From an uncultured Arcobacter sp. (GTDB lineage Bacteria > Campylobacterota > Campylobacteria > Campylobacterales > Arcobacteraceae), in the NCBI GenBank assembly GCA_937860115.1, contig CALMBI010000066.1:1-24941 (forward strand): DNA of 24,941 nucleotides, in the 5' to 3' direction. Numbering within the stretch: the stretch's first letter is position 1; each line of letters starts with the position of its first letter. The translations under genes were made by a program, and so were the position numbers. The notes under the pieces are model-generated. The model was not told where the DNA came from. It saw only the letters and a list, made by a program, of their open reading frames with translations, and did no database searches. Positions 1 through 8,283 of the stretch are shown piece after piece.

Positions 1-28
1 CTAAGCAACTATAATAAAAAATAATAAT

Positions 29-565
29 TCAGCAACCCATTTTTTTCATTAAGCCCAGTTTATCAATGTCGATATTTATTAATCTTTTGTTTTCGTCATT
101 TTTTTCTTTTTGAAGCCTTAAAATTTCTTTTTTTATAGTTTCTCTTTGAAATTTATAATCATCACTTATTATTTTTTTGATAGCATTTTCACAAACTTTT
201 TTTATATCTGAAACTTTTATATTCGTATCCACATTAGATAATCTTTTCTCCAAATCATCCATGATAAATTTTACAGATTCATACTCATTGCCAAACCTTA
301 TCTGCTCTCCTGCAAAATAAAGTGGATAGTGTTCTTCAATCAAATACTGCAATTGATACATTTCTTTTAATGTTTCTTTTCCATATCCTCTAAGATTAGA
401 TATTTCATTCTGGGCAAAATGAATTTTTTGAATTATAAAATCTTTTGCCGTTACCTCTTCGTTGTATTCCTCTTTTCCTGCTATAAAAGAAAAGCCAGTC
501 GGAAATTTTCTATCACTTAGCTTTAAAGATTCGTCCCAAAATATTTGTTCATATAATTCATTCAT
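29..565 (-). CDS. Hypothetical protein encoded with the integrase
   Basis: I do not recognise this 178-residue protein. It is charged and rich in Lys, Glu and Asn, has no signal peptide or membrane segment, and its last third (about residues 125-165) is a Lys/Glu-rich, coiled-coil-like helix. No cysteine cluster or catalytic motif is visible. Its ATG overlaps the TGA of the integrase as ATGA (562-565), so the two are almost certainly co-translated. An AAGGG ribosome-binding site lies inside the end of the integrase gene and resembles the one in front of the integrase itself. Context suggests an accessory protein of the same mobile element, for example a DNA-binding or excision partner. That is inference only. 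The gene is complete, and only 28 bases of the window lie beyond its stop. Confidence 0.75.
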   Translation of the reverse strand: MNELYEQIFWDESLKLSDRKFPTGFSFIAGKEEYNEEVTAKDFIIQKIHFAQNEISNLRGYGKETLKEMYQLQYLIEEHYPLYFAGEQIRFGNEYESVKFIMDDLEKRLSNVDTNIKVSDIKKVCENAIKKIISDDYKFQRETIKKEILRLQKEKNDENKRLINIDIDKLGLMKKMGC

Positions 566-1665
566 CTGTAAAGCCCTTGTACATTATTTTTACCACTATC
601 GGGTGCTAATTTTGCATATCTCAAAGTTTGTTTTATATCGCTGTGATCCATTAGTTTTTGAATAGTAAATATTGGAGTTCCATTTATTGCAAGATGTGAG
701 GCAAAAGTATGCCTTAAAGTATGTATTACAGCTCTATTTGTAATATCATCATCTTTAAGCCCATTATTAAATAATCTATCTAATATCGGCTTTAACCTTC
801 TATGTATCTGCTTATGATCTACTTTTTTCTCTTGTAAGCCTTTTTGAGTTACAACATAATCATTTGCTTTTAATGTGGGTAAATGATCTCTTAGTATCTC
901 TACAAGCTCATCTTGTAAAAATCCCGTATATCTTCTTTTGGTTTTCAGATTGCCAAGATTTACTGTTTGATTAGCTAAATCAATATCTTTTTTTTGAATA
1001 TGCAAAATAGTTTCTAATCTTCCACCAGTACAAAGTGCAAATTCTACAAAGAGGTTTACAAAAAAGTTTTCTCTAACCTCATCTTTGAGTTTTTTTATGT
1101 CTTCAATAGTTAAAAATCTCTCACGCTTATTATCGTCTTTGTGTTTTGAAACACCCATACAAGGATTTACTACTTTTAAATCGTGGTGTTTGATACTATG
1201 GTTAATTATTGTTGATATTAAAGATAACACGCTGTTAGCTGTTCCATTTGAACGCCCCAAATCTATAACACTATCGACAACTTTTTTTATATCTGCCTTT
1301 GTAACATTTTCTATTTGTTTATTTCCAATAAGTGGCTGTATATGATTAGAATATTTTTGTTTTCTTTCATTAGATGATTTTCTATCTTCAAAATATCTAT
1401 TAGCCAAAGTATCAAGAGTAATATAATCTTTTTTCTTTTTAGTACTGATTACTGTTATATCTTTTCCATGTTTCATTTTAGATATTTGTTCATTTCTAAG
1501 ATTAAAAGCGTTTATTTCTCTTATGCCCTCTGAATACTTACCTACTTTAATCCATTTCTTTTTTTTGTTATCGTTTATATCATTGTAAGTAAAATAATAA
1601 ACTTTGTCTTTATCCTCTGTTTCATTGTAATAAACACCAGTTTTTTTGGTTTTAATCATAGCCAT
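562..1665 (-). CDS. Site-specific integrase, tyrosine recombinase family
   Basis: This 367-residue phage/island-type tyrosine recombinase should cut and rejoin DNA at attachment sites through a covalent 3'-phosphotyrosine. The C-terminal catalytic domain shows the full residue set: Arg216 in CTGGRLETIL, a beta-hairpin Lys in LKTKRR (241 or 243), His315 and Arg318 in IHTLRHTFASHL, His341 in LMDH, and the nucleophile Tyr350 in TLRYAKL. A SAM-like core-binding domain occupies about 80-170. The N-terminal 70 residues look like the small arm-binding domain of island integrases. AAAGGG is suitably placed before the ATG. It is the first gene of a pair with the downstream unknown gene (4-base overlap). 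Nothing suggests truncation, so it is probably functional. The element's extent and target cannot be told from this window, because the element would continue to the left. Confidence 0.93.
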   Translation of the reverse strand: MAMIKTKKTGVYYNETEDKDKVYYFTYNDINDNKKKKWIKVGKYSEGIREINAFNLRNEQISKMKHGKDITVISTKKKKDYITLDTLANRYFEDRKSSNERKQKYSNHIQPLIGNKQIENVTKADIKKVVDSVIDLGRSNGTANSVLSLISTIINHSIKHHDLKVVNPCMGVSKHKDDNKRERFLTIEDIKKLKDEVRENFFVNLFVEFALCTGGRLETILHIQKKDIDLANQTVNLGNLKTKRRYTGFLQDELVEILRDHLPTLKANDYVVTQKGLQEKKVDHKQIHRRLKPILDRLFNNGLKDDDITNRAVIHTLRHTFASHLAINGTPIFTIQKLMDHSDIKQTLRYAKLAPDSGKNNVQGLYR

Positions 1666-1737
1666 TTGAAGCCCTTTTTATATTTATTGGTCTTTGGTTA
1701 TACTTTCAAAGTAAAAATCAAAATTTTAGTATTTTCA

Positions 1738-1756
1738 TTTATACCCTATTTATACC
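1738..1756. repeat. Tandem TTTATACC direct repeat upstream of the integrase
   Basis: TTTATACC occurs at 1738-1745 and 1749-1756, an 11-base period that puts both copies on the same helical face. Read on the integrase strand, each copy contains TATAAA, so the pair could be overlapping -10 elements about 75-90 bases before the integrase start. Alternatively it could be a phased binding site for integrase, an excisionase or a repressor. The repeat is plain in the sequence; its role is inferred. Confidence 0.45.
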
Positions 1757-1805
1757 TAAAAAAGATAGAAAATGACAAAATATGCTTTAACTTGAATTTT
1801 ATAAA

Positions 1806-1846
1806 AAGTTTAATAAAGTCCTTATTAATAGAACTTTATTTAAGTT
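1806..1846. repeat. Imperfect inverted repeat between integrase and rnhB
   Basis: The 14-base arms at 1806-1819 and 1833-1846 match at 12 of 14 positions around a 13-base spacer. The inner eight bases (AATAAAGT / ACTTTATT) are perfect. The repeat ends four bases before the AGGAG ribosome-binding site of rnhB. It has no following T-tract on the plus strand. It could be an RNA hairpin in the rnhB leader, an operator, or part of the attachment region of the neighbouring element. Confidence 0.4.
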
Positions 1847-1864
1847 TCTAGGAGTTTAAGAAAG

Positions 1865-2425
1865 ATGGAAAAATTATGTGGAATAGATGAAGCTGGAAGA
1901 GGACCATTAGCTGGTCCTTTATATGTTGCTGGAGTTGTATTTAAAAATGATATTACAAATATTAAAGAATTAGAGTTACTTAATGATAGTAAAAAACTTA
2001 CAGAGAAAAAAAGAGAATATCTATTTGATATCATAAAAGAATATTCTTATTTTCATATTGCACATAGATCAAATCAACAGATAGATCAACTTGGAATTTC
2101 TGTTTGTATCAAAGAATCCATTTTAGAGATTATAGAAAATGTAAATGGTTATGAGTATCTTATGGATGGAAACACATCATTTGGTATACCAAATCTTAAT
2201 CATCTCATTAAAGCAGATGCAACTATCAAAGAGGTGAGTGCAGCTTCAATTTTAGCTAAAGTAGCAAGAGATAGATATATGGTAGATATTGCAAAAGAGT
2301 ATCCCTTATATCTATTTGAAAAACATAAAGGATATGGCACACAACTCCATATCGATCTTATTAAACAATACGGAAGATGTGAACTCCATCGAAAAAGTTA
2401 TCTTATTAATGGAGTTGATAGATAA
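1865..2425 (+). CDS. rnhB: Ribonuclease HII
   Basis: RNase HII nicks RNA within RNA/DNA hybrids, including single ribonucleotides misincorporated in DNA, and starts their repair in the cytoplasm. The 186-residue protein shows the family hallmarks: GIDEAGRGPLAGP near the start with catalytic Asp8 and Glu9, NDSKKLTEKKR at about 40-50, Asp101 in LMDGN, and Asp118 in KADAT followed by VSAASILAKVARD. Together these give the DEDD metal site. The length is normal for the family. AGGAG at 1850-1854 supports the ATG. It stands alone, converging on the YeiH-like gene, whose stop is only 22 bases away; no terminator hairpin is evident between them. Its upstream neighbour is the integrase, so this may be a core gene at the edge of an insertion. 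Confidence 0.97.
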   Translation: MEKLCGIDEAGRGPLAGPLYVAGVVFKNDITNIKELELLNDSKKLTEKKREYLFDIIKEYSYFHIAHRSNQQIDQLGISVCIKESILEIIENVNGYEYLMDGNTSFGIPNLNHLIKADATIKEVSAASILAKVARDRYMVDIAKEYPLYLFEKHKGYGTQLHIDLIKQYGRCELHRKSYLINGVDR

Positions 2426-2447
2426 TTTTTTTGACTAATATCGATTA

Positions 2448-3416
2448 TTATATACTCAGTAAAAAAATACTTGTATAGATTATTTGAATTATAAAAACTA
2501 AACTGCCTAAAATAAGGGCATTTTTACCATTTGCTTTTATACTTGAAAAACTTATCTTCAAACCAATAGCAGCCATTGCAACAACAAGTGCTAAATGGCT
2601 TACCTCTTTTATTGTTCTAACAATAAACTCTGGAAGAAGATTGAGTGTAGCAATAAATGAAAAAAATAAAAAATAAAAAATAAAATGGGGAATATTTTTC
2701 CAAATACTTTTTGGTTTCTCTATATTATCATCAGTTTCTGATTTAATAAAGATGAAGATTAAAATCAATAACACAAAAGCTAATGTAAGCACCCTTCCCA
2801 TCTTAATTACAGTAGCATTTTGTCCAGCAACCTCACTTATAGCAAAACCACCTGCAACTGCTTGTCCTACTGCTTGAAGTGTATTTCCTACCAAAATCCC
2901 AGCTGATTTTTCATCAAGTCCAACTAATAGCGCGATAAAAGGAACCAAAAAAATACCAATGGTTCCTAAAAAATTGACAACGGCAACTGAAATACCAACT
3001 TCACTCTCACTTGCTTTAACGATATCTTTTGAAGCACCAATAGCACTTGCGCCACAGATACCATTTCCAATACCTAATAACAATGATAGTTTTTTATCAA
3101 TACCCAAAATTTTGCCAAGGAAAATAGCACTTATTATAGTAATACCTATTCCACTTAGAATTAAAAAAAGTGTTTTTATTCCAAGATCAAGTAAAACTGA
3201 AAAATCTAAAGATATCCCCATAGTAGCTATTGCAAAAGCAAGTATAGATTTTTCTGAATAGCCTATACCTTTATTGTATTGATGTGGAATTGTAATCGTA
3301 TTTGATATAAGTAAACCAATTACAATAGCTATTACAGCCGAGCCAATTGATATATAATTATCAATAAAAAGAGCAATAAGTGCTATAACAGCAGATAATC
3401 CAATTCCGTATACCAT
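2448..3416 (-). CDS. YeiH-family (PF03601) putative sulfate exporter-type membrane protein
   Basis: This is a 322-residue, very hydrophobic inner-membrane protein with about ten predicted helices. It resembles the YeiH / 'putative sulfate exporter' family, whose transport substrate is poorly established. The family signature GNGICGASAIGAS sits at about 117-129, followed by an amphipathic KASE segment and a second conserved stretch, GNTLQAVGQAVAGG. The only sizeable soluble loop is the charged one near residues 225-240. The ATG lies three bases beyond the alaS stop, so it is almost certainly expressed from the alaS transcript. Sulfate or sulfite export would suit a sulfur-metabolising Campylobacterota, but that is inference from the family name. 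The link to alaS may be positional only. Confidence 0.85.
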   Translation of the reverse strand: MVYGIGLSAVIALIALFIDNYISIGSAVIAIVIGLLISNTITIPHQYNKGIGYSEKSILAFAIATMGISLDFSVLLDLGIKTLFLILSGIGITIISAIFLGKILGIDKKLSLLLGIGNGICGASAIGASKDIVKASESEVGISVAVVNFLGTIGIFLVPFIALLVGLDEKSAGILVGNTLQAVGQAVAGGFAISEVAGQNATVIKMGRVLTLAFVLLILIFIFIKSETDDNIEKPKSIWKNIPHFIFYFLFFSFIATLNLLPEFIVRTIKEVSHLALVVAMAAIGLKISFSSIKANGKNALILGSLVFIIQIIYTSIFLLSI

Positions 3417-3419
3417 AGA

Positions 3420-5978
3420 TTATATATGAGCCTTTACAAATGCTAATGCATTCTCTTTTGCTTCATTTACTTTTGAAGGATCTTTCCCACCTGCACTTGC
3501 AAAATCAGGTCTTCCCCCACCATTTCCACCAACGATAGGAGCAACAGTTTTTACCCAATCCCCTGCTTTGATATTACAATTTTTAGATCCTGCAACAAGC
3601 ATCACTTTATCATCTTTTGGTTGGATTAAAAGTACAGCAACTGAATCGTTTCCATTTTTCAGATCATCTACCATTTTTTTAAGATCACCTTGAGGAACTA
3701 TATCCACTACCACTTTAACACCATTGATCATCTCCTCTTGTAGAGGAACAATTACATTTTCTTGTGCACCTTTTAGCTCGTTTTTGAGTTGTTTGATTTG
3801 TTCTTTTAATTTTGCAATCCCTTGCATAATATCTTTATTTTTTAGTTCAGCTTCTACTTGAGCAATTTTTTCAACAGCTTCTTTTGCGTAGTTGATAGCA
3901 CTTAGTCCACACACAGCTTCGATTCTTCTAACCCCTGCACTTACACCACTCTCTTTTGTGATATAAAAACTTCCAATAAGTCCTGTATTTTTGATATGTG
4001 TTCCACCACAAAACTCTACACTTACATCACCAAATTCTACAACTCTTACTCTATCACCATATTTTTCACCAAACATAGCAATAGCACCTTTTTTCTTAGC
4101 ATCTTCTATTGGTAACTCTTCAACATTACCTGCAATTGCATTAGCTATCATAGAGTTTACTAGATCTTGCACCTCATCAAGTTGCTCTTGTGTAAGAGCT
4201 TTTGGATAAGTAAAGTCAAATCTAAGTCGTTTATCATCATTTAAACTTCCTGCTTGTGAAATAGTATCACCTAAAACTATTCTCAGTGCACTTTGAAGTA
4301 AGTGAGTTGCACTATGGTGTTTTGCTACTTCCTCTCTATTTGCTACTATCGCTTCTACATTTTCACCGACTGATAGGTTCGAACCAGCTATAGAAACTTT
4401 TGAGATATTTAACCCATGAATTTTTTTAGTTTCACTTATAACAGCAATATGTGAACCATCCTCTAATGCTCCAACATCACCTTCTTGTCCACCACTTGTA
4501 GCATAAAAAGGTGTACGATCTAACATCACCCAGCCTTGTTCATCTTTTTCTAAAGTTTGAACTCTTTGAAAATTTTCATTAAATAAAGCTATGATTTTTG
4601 AATGTGAAACTGTTGTTTCATATCCAATAAATTCATTAATACCAAGCTCATCTAAAACTGCTTTAAAATCACCCTCATTTGCTTCATCACCACTCCCTTT
4701 CCAAGAAGCTTTTGCTTTTGCTTTTTGCTCATCCATACATCTTTCAAAAGTATCAATATCAACGCTTAAACCTTTTTCTCTAAGCATATCTTCTGTAAGA
4801 TCAAGTGGAAATCCATGTGTATCATAAAGATTAAAAGCAACCTCTCCACTAAATACATCTTTTGTATTTATTAGTTCTGCATTAAAAAGTTCCATACCAC
4901 TTGAGATAGTATTGAAAAATCTCTCCTCTTCCATAGTTACTTGTTCTTTTATAAAATTGTGTTGCTCTTTAAGTTCAACATAATGATTTCCCATAATCTC
5001 AACTAAAGTATCAATAATTTGTGCCATAAAAGCTTTTCTAAATCCAAGCAGATATCCATGTCTTACAGCTCTTCGTAAAATTCTTCTAAGAACATATCCT
5101 CTACCTGCTTTATCAAAAAGTATCCCTTGACTTAGCATAAATGAAACTGTTCTCACATGATCTGCAATAACTCTAAAAGAGCCAATATTTTTCTCATCTT
5201 TTTTTACAGTTGCAATAGATTCTAACTTATCAATAAGTGGCTTAAATGTAGAAGAATCAAAGTTATTTCTTACACCCTCTTTTATTGCTGTGATTCTTTC
5301 AAGTCCCATCCCTGTATCGATTGAAGGTTTTGGAAGTGGCAATAATGTCCCATCTGCTTTTCTTTCATACTGCATAAATACAAGATTCCAAATCTCTAAA
5401 AATCTATCTCCATCTCCACCCATTTTATCTTCTGGGCTATTAAAATATTCAGCCCCTTGGTCATAGAAAATCTCACTACAAGGACCACAAGCACCCGTTT
5501 CACCCATAGCCCAAAAATTGTCTTTATCACCAAATCGTACGATTCTATCAGGTGAAATATGTTTTGTCCAAATAGTAAATGCTTCATCATCATTATCATG
5601 AACAGTTACCCATAATTTTTCAATAGGTAATGCAAGATTAACTGTGATAAATTCCCATGCATAAGCAATTGCATCCTCTTTAAAATAATCTCCAAAAGAG
5701 AAATTTCCAAGCATCTCAAATAAAGTATGGTGTCTTGCTGTGTATCCAACATTTTCTAAATCATTGTGTTTTCCACCCGCTCTTACACACACTTGACAAC
5801 TAGTAGCCCTTGGATTTGTTGGAATCGGCACAGCTCCTGTAAAAATATCTTTAAATTGAACCATTCCAGCATTGGTAAAAAGGAGTGTTGCATCATCTGG
5901 CACAAGTGGTGAACTTTTAACAACATCGTGGTTTTTACTATTAAAAAATTCTAAAAATTCTTTTCTTATATCTAACAT
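3420..5978 (-). CDS. alaS: Alanine--tRNA ligase
   Basis: AlaRS charges tRNA-Ala with alanine and hydrolyses mischarged Ser/Gly-tRNA-Ala. The 852-residue protein is full length (the E. coli enzyme is 876). The class II catalytic core covers about 1-230 and includes the Cys61-Gln-Val-Cys64 segment, GNFSFGDYF and DTGMGLERI. The tRNA-recognition region follows to about 450. The editing domain contains the zinc-site motifs His555-x3-His559 and Cys657-GGT-His661. A coiled-coil linker at about 700-740 leads to the DHHA1/C-Ala domain with the glycine-rich GGNGGGRPDFASAGGKDP near 817-834. Everything expected of a functional enzyme is present. It leads a two-gene unit with the YeiH-like transporter and has a good -10 box just upstream. 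Confidence 0.98.
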   Translation of the reverse strand: MLDIRKEFLEFFNSKNHDVVKSSPLVPDDATLLFTNAGMVQFKDIFTGAVPIPTNPRATSCQVCVRAGGKHNDLENVGYTARHHTLFEMLGNFSFGDYFKEDAIAYAWEFITVNLALPIEKLWVTVHDNDDEAFTIWTKHISPDRIVRFGDKDNFWAMGETGACGPCSEIFYDQGAEYFNSPEDKMGGDGDRFLEIWNLVFMQYERKADGTLLPLPKPSIDTGMGLERITAIKEGVRNNFDSSTFKPLIDKLESIATVKKDEKNIGSFRVIADHVRTVSFMLSQGILFDKAGRGYVLRRILRRAVRHGYLLGFRKAFMAQIIDTLVEIMGNHYVELKEQHNFIKEQVTMEEERFFNTISSGMELFNAELINTKDVFSGEVAFNLYDTHGFPLDLTEDMLREKGLSVDIDTFERCMDEQKAKAKASWKGSGDEANEGDFKAVLDELGINEFIGYETTVSHSKIIALFNENFQRVQTLEKDEQGWVMLDRTPFYATSGGQEGDVGALEDGSHIAVISETKKIHGLNISKVSIAGSNLSVGENVEAIVANREEVAKHHSATHLLQSALRIVLGDTISQAGSLNDDKRLRFDFTYPKALTQEQLDEVQDLVNSMIANAIAGNVEELPIEDAKKKGAIAMFGEKYGDRVRVVEFGDVSVEFCGGTHIKNTGLIGSFYITKESGVSAGVRRIEAVCGLSAINYAKEAVEKIAQVEAELKNKDIMQGIAKLKEQIKQLKNELKGAQENVIVPLQEEMINGVKVVVDIVPQGDLKKMVDDLKNGNDSVAVLLIQPKDDKVMLVAGSKNCNIKAGDWVKTVAPIVGGNGGGRPDFASAGGKDPSKVNEAKENALAFVKAHI

Positions 5979-6006
5979 CTTCTATCCATCATTTAAATTT
6001 TTGTCG

Positions 6007-6012
6007 ATTATA
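6007..6012 (-). promoter_or_regulatory. -10 element of the alaS promoter
   Basis: On the minus strand these bases read TATAAT, a perfect sigma-70 -10 box, 28 bases before the alaS ATG. That predicts a leader of about 20 bases. There is no recognisable -35 hexamer, as is usual in Campylobacterota, where AT-rich periodicity takes its place. A short GGAT just before the ATG would serve as ribosome-binding site. Confidence 0.55.
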
Positions 6013-6152
6013 TCAAAATGAAGTAATAATTTTAATAAACCAAATGAGTAAAAATTTGACATTTTTAAACTATTTATATTTAGTTAGATGTCAAAAGGTT
6101 GATTAAAGAAAAACTTCCATATAATTTTTCCAAACAAATTAAAGGATTAAAA

Positions 6153-6470
6153 ATGGGAAAATATATTGAATTAACAAGTGAAAATTTTGAAGCTACTGTA
6201 AACAGTGGTGTATCTTTAGTAGATTTCTGGGCTCCATGGTGTGGACCATGTAGAATGATTGCTCCTGTTATCGAAGAATTAGCAAATGATTTTGATGGAA
6301 AAGCAAACATTTGCAAAATTAACACTGATGAGCAACAAGAGTTAGCAAGCAAATTTGGTGTTAGATCTATTCCTACTATTCTTTTCATGAAAGATGGTCA
6401 AGTTGTAGATACAATGATTGGTGCTGCTTCTAAACAAGCATTCGCTGATAAATTAAATTCATTACTATAA
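6153..6470 (+). CDS. trxA: Thioredoxin
   Basis: This 105-residue cytoplasmic thioredoxin is the dithiol reductant for ribonucleotide reductase, methionine sulfoxide reductases and other targets. The redox motif is WCGPC, with Cys30 and Cys33 inside FWAPWCGPC. The buried Asp (FDGKANICKINTDE region) and the cis-Pro loop RSIPTILF are also present. The start is placed at the ATG preceded by AAAGGA (6141-6146), which matches the normal thioredoxin length; an in-frame ATG 54 bases upstream would add an unconserved 18-residue tail. The gene is monocistronic, ending in a strong hairpin. A TTGACA at 6056-6061 lies upstream, but only TATATT at 6075-6080 is near it (13-base spacing), so the promoter is not well defined. 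Confidence 0.98.
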   Translation: MGKYIELTSENFEATVNSGVSLVDFWAPWCGPCRMIAPVIEELANDFDGKANICKINTDEQQELASKFGVRSIPTILFMKDGQVVDTMIGAASKQAFADKLNSLL

Positions 6471-6490
6471 TATATAAATGCAATTATTTT

Positions 6491-6527
6491 AAGGTCGGGT
6501 ATCTAAGTACCTGACCTTTTTATTTTT
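6491..6527 (+). terminator. Rho-independent terminator of trxA
   Basis: An 11-base-pair stem (6491-6501 with 6508-6518, AAGGTCGGGTA / TACCTGACCTT, one G-U wobble) closes a six-base loop and is followed by an interrupted T-rich run, TTTTTATTTTT. It separates trxA from trxB, so the two thioredoxin-system genes are probably transcribed at different levels, with trxB depending on read-through or on its own promoter. Confidence 0.9.
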
Positions 6528-6559
6528 ATAAAAAATATCATTCTAAAAGAGGAAAACAG

Positions 6560-7489
6560 ATGTTAGATTTCGCAATCATTGGTGGTGGACCAGCAGGACT
6601 TACAGCTGGACTGTATGCTACTAGAGGTGGACTTAAAAATGTTGTTATGTTTGAAAAAGGGCTTCCAGGTGGACAGATCACTCAAAGTAGTGAAATAGAA
6701 AACTATCCTGGTCAATTAGAAGTTGTTACAGGTATGGAACTAATGGAAAAGTGGCCTGAACAATGCCAAAGATTTGGTTTACAACATAGTATGAATGAAG
6801 TAACTAAAGTGGAAAAAAATGAAGAAACATTTACACTTTCGCTTATCAATGGAGAGAAAATTGAAGCTAAATCTGTACTCATAGCAACAGGAAGTGTGCC
6901 AAAACCTGCAAATATCAAAGGGGAAAAAGAGTTCTTTGGTAGAGGTGTAAGCACTTGTGCAACATGTGATGGTTTCTTTTATAAAGGTAAAGATGTAGCT
7001 GTAATTGGTGGTGGAGATACTGCTGTAGAAGAGGCTATTTTTTTAGCAAATATCTGTAAAACAGTATATATTGTTCATAGAAGAGATGAATTTAGAGCAA
7101 GTCCTCATGAAGTTGAAAAAATGAACAAAATTTCAAATATTATTCAAGTACTTTCTCATACAACTGAAGAGATTGTTGGAGATATGATGGGTGTAACTCG
7201 CCTTGTAGTAAAATCAAAAGATACAAATGAAGAGAAAACACTTGATGTACTTGGGGTTTTTGTGTTTGTTGGTAGAGATGTTTTAAACCAAACACTTATC
7301 CAAGATGATGGAAGTTTTTTGTGTGATACAAATAGCTCTGGGGAAGTGATAGTTGATCTCAATATGAAAACTTCTGTATCTGGACTTTTTGCAGCAGGTG
7401 ATATTAGAATCAATGCTCCAAAACAAGTTATATGTGCTGCTGGTGATGGAGCAACTGCAGGAATCGGTGCAATTGCATATTTACAATAA
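6560..7489 (+). CDS. trxB: Thioredoxin-disulfide reductase
   Basis: TrxB is a low-molecular-weight FAD enzyme that passes electrons from NADPH to thioredoxin. The 309 residues show the FAD-binding GGGPAGLTAGLYA (8-20), the redox centre Cys133-Ala-Thr-Cys136, the NADPH-binding GGGDTAVEEA (150-159), the basic HRRDEFRA (173-180) that reads the NADPH 2'-phosphate, and the C-terminal FAD motif GLFAAGDIR. Thus NADPH specificity is expected. AGAGGA lies just before the ATG. The gene follows trxA beyond its terminator and is the first of a close run with dapB (19-base gap), purF and a radical SAM gene. A weak TATAAA at 6527-6532 is a possible -10. Confidence 0.97.
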   Translation: MLDFAIIGGGPAGLTAGLYATRGGLKNVVMFEKGLPGGQITQSSEIENYPGQLEVVTGMELMEKWPEQCQRFGLQHSMNEVTKVEKNEETFTLSLINGEKIEAKSVLIATGSVPKPANIKGEKEFFGRGVSTCATCDGFFYKGKDVAVIGGGDTAVEEAIFLANICKTVYIVHRRDEFRASPHEVEKMNKISNIIQVLSHTTEEIVGDMMGVTRLVVKSKDTNEEKTLDVLGVFVFVGRDVLNQTLIQDDGSFLCDTNSSGEVIVDLNMKTSVSGLFAAGDIRINAPKQVICAAGDGATAGIGAIAYLQ

Positions 7490-7508
7490 TTTAAGGGAAA
7501 ATATATAA

Positions 7509-8282
7509 ATGTTAAAAATTGGAATTTTAGGTAGTACAGGTAGAGTTGGATCACTTCTTATTGATGATTTAGAAAACAATCCATTAGCAAAAGTTGGAAG
7601 TGTCCATGTATTTGATGAACTCAAAAAAGCTCTACCGCAAGGTACTGTTGTTACAAATGATATGAAAACTATGCTAGAAAACTGTGATGCAGTGATCGAT
7701 TTTTCAGCACCCAAAGCAACAGAAGAGCTACTATCAACAGTGATTAATATTGGTGGAAATAAACCACTTGTTATTGCAACTACTGGTTTTAACGAACACC
7801 AAAAAAATCTTCTTTTGGAAGCTAGTAAAGTTACGCCAATATTGTATGCAACAAATATGAGTTTAGGTGTTGCTGTTTTAAATAAACTTGTAGCACTTGC
7901 ATCTAAGACTCTCAGAGATTTTGACTGCGAAATTGTTGAACAACACCATAGACATAAAGTGGATTCTCCAAGTGGAACCGCTCTTACATTAGCAGAACAC
8001 GCTGCAGGAGCGAGAGATCTTGATCTTGATGCGGTTAGAGTAAGTGGAAGAGATGGTGTGATTGGTGCTAGAACAAAAGATGAGATTGGTGTTATGAGTT
8101 TAAGAGGTGGGGATATTGTTGGAAGACATACTGTTGGTTTTTATAATGATGGTGAATTTATCGAATTAAATCACACAGCAACAGCAAGAAATACTTTTAG
8201 TAGAGGTGCTATCAAAGCAGCTCTTTGGCTTGTAGATCAAGAAAGTGGTCTATATTCTATTAATGATTGTTTAGGATTATAA
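7509..8282 (+). CDS. dapB: 4-hydroxy-tetrahydrodipicolinate reductase
   Basis: DapB reduces the product of DapA to tetrahydrodipicolinate with NAD(P)H, in the diaminopimelate/lysine pathway that feeds peptidoglycan. The 257-residue protein has the Rossmann glycine motif GILGSTGRVG at 5-14, the ATTGF loop at 90-94, and the signature EQHHRHKVDSPSGTA (144-158) with catalytic His146 and Lys150. RGGDIVGRHTV at 199-209 is also typical. AAGGGA precedes the ATG. Its stop is one base from the purF start, indicating translational coupling. The length is normal for the family. Confidence 0.97.
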   Translation: MLKIGILGSTGRVGSLLIDDLENNPLAKVGSVHVFDELKKALPQGTVVTNDMKTMLENCDAVIDFSAPKATEELLSTVINIGGNKPLVIATTGFNEHQKNLLLEASKVTPILYATNMSLGVAVLNKLVALASKTLRDFDCEIVEQHHRHKVDSPSGTALTLAEHAAGARDLDLDAVRVSGRDGVIGARTKDEIGVMSLRGGDIVGRHTVGFYNDGEFIELNHTATARNTFSRGAIKAALWLVDQESGLYSINDCLGL

Positions 8283-8283
8283 T

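Noticed and set aside
6056..6080. TTGACA with TATATT as a trxA promoter
   Set aside because: The 13-base spacing is too short for a standard sigma-70 promoter, and -35 boxes are rarely conserved in this phylum.
6099..6152. Upstream in-frame ATG that would extend thioredoxin by 18 residues
   Set aside because: The downstream ATG has a good ribosome-binding site and gives the standard 105-residue thioredoxin; the extension is not conserved-looking.
7156..7554. Minus-strand open frame of 132 codons over trxB and the dapB start
   Set aside because: It is a shadow of two well-supported genes, with Ser/Thr/Pro-rich composition typical of antisense frames.
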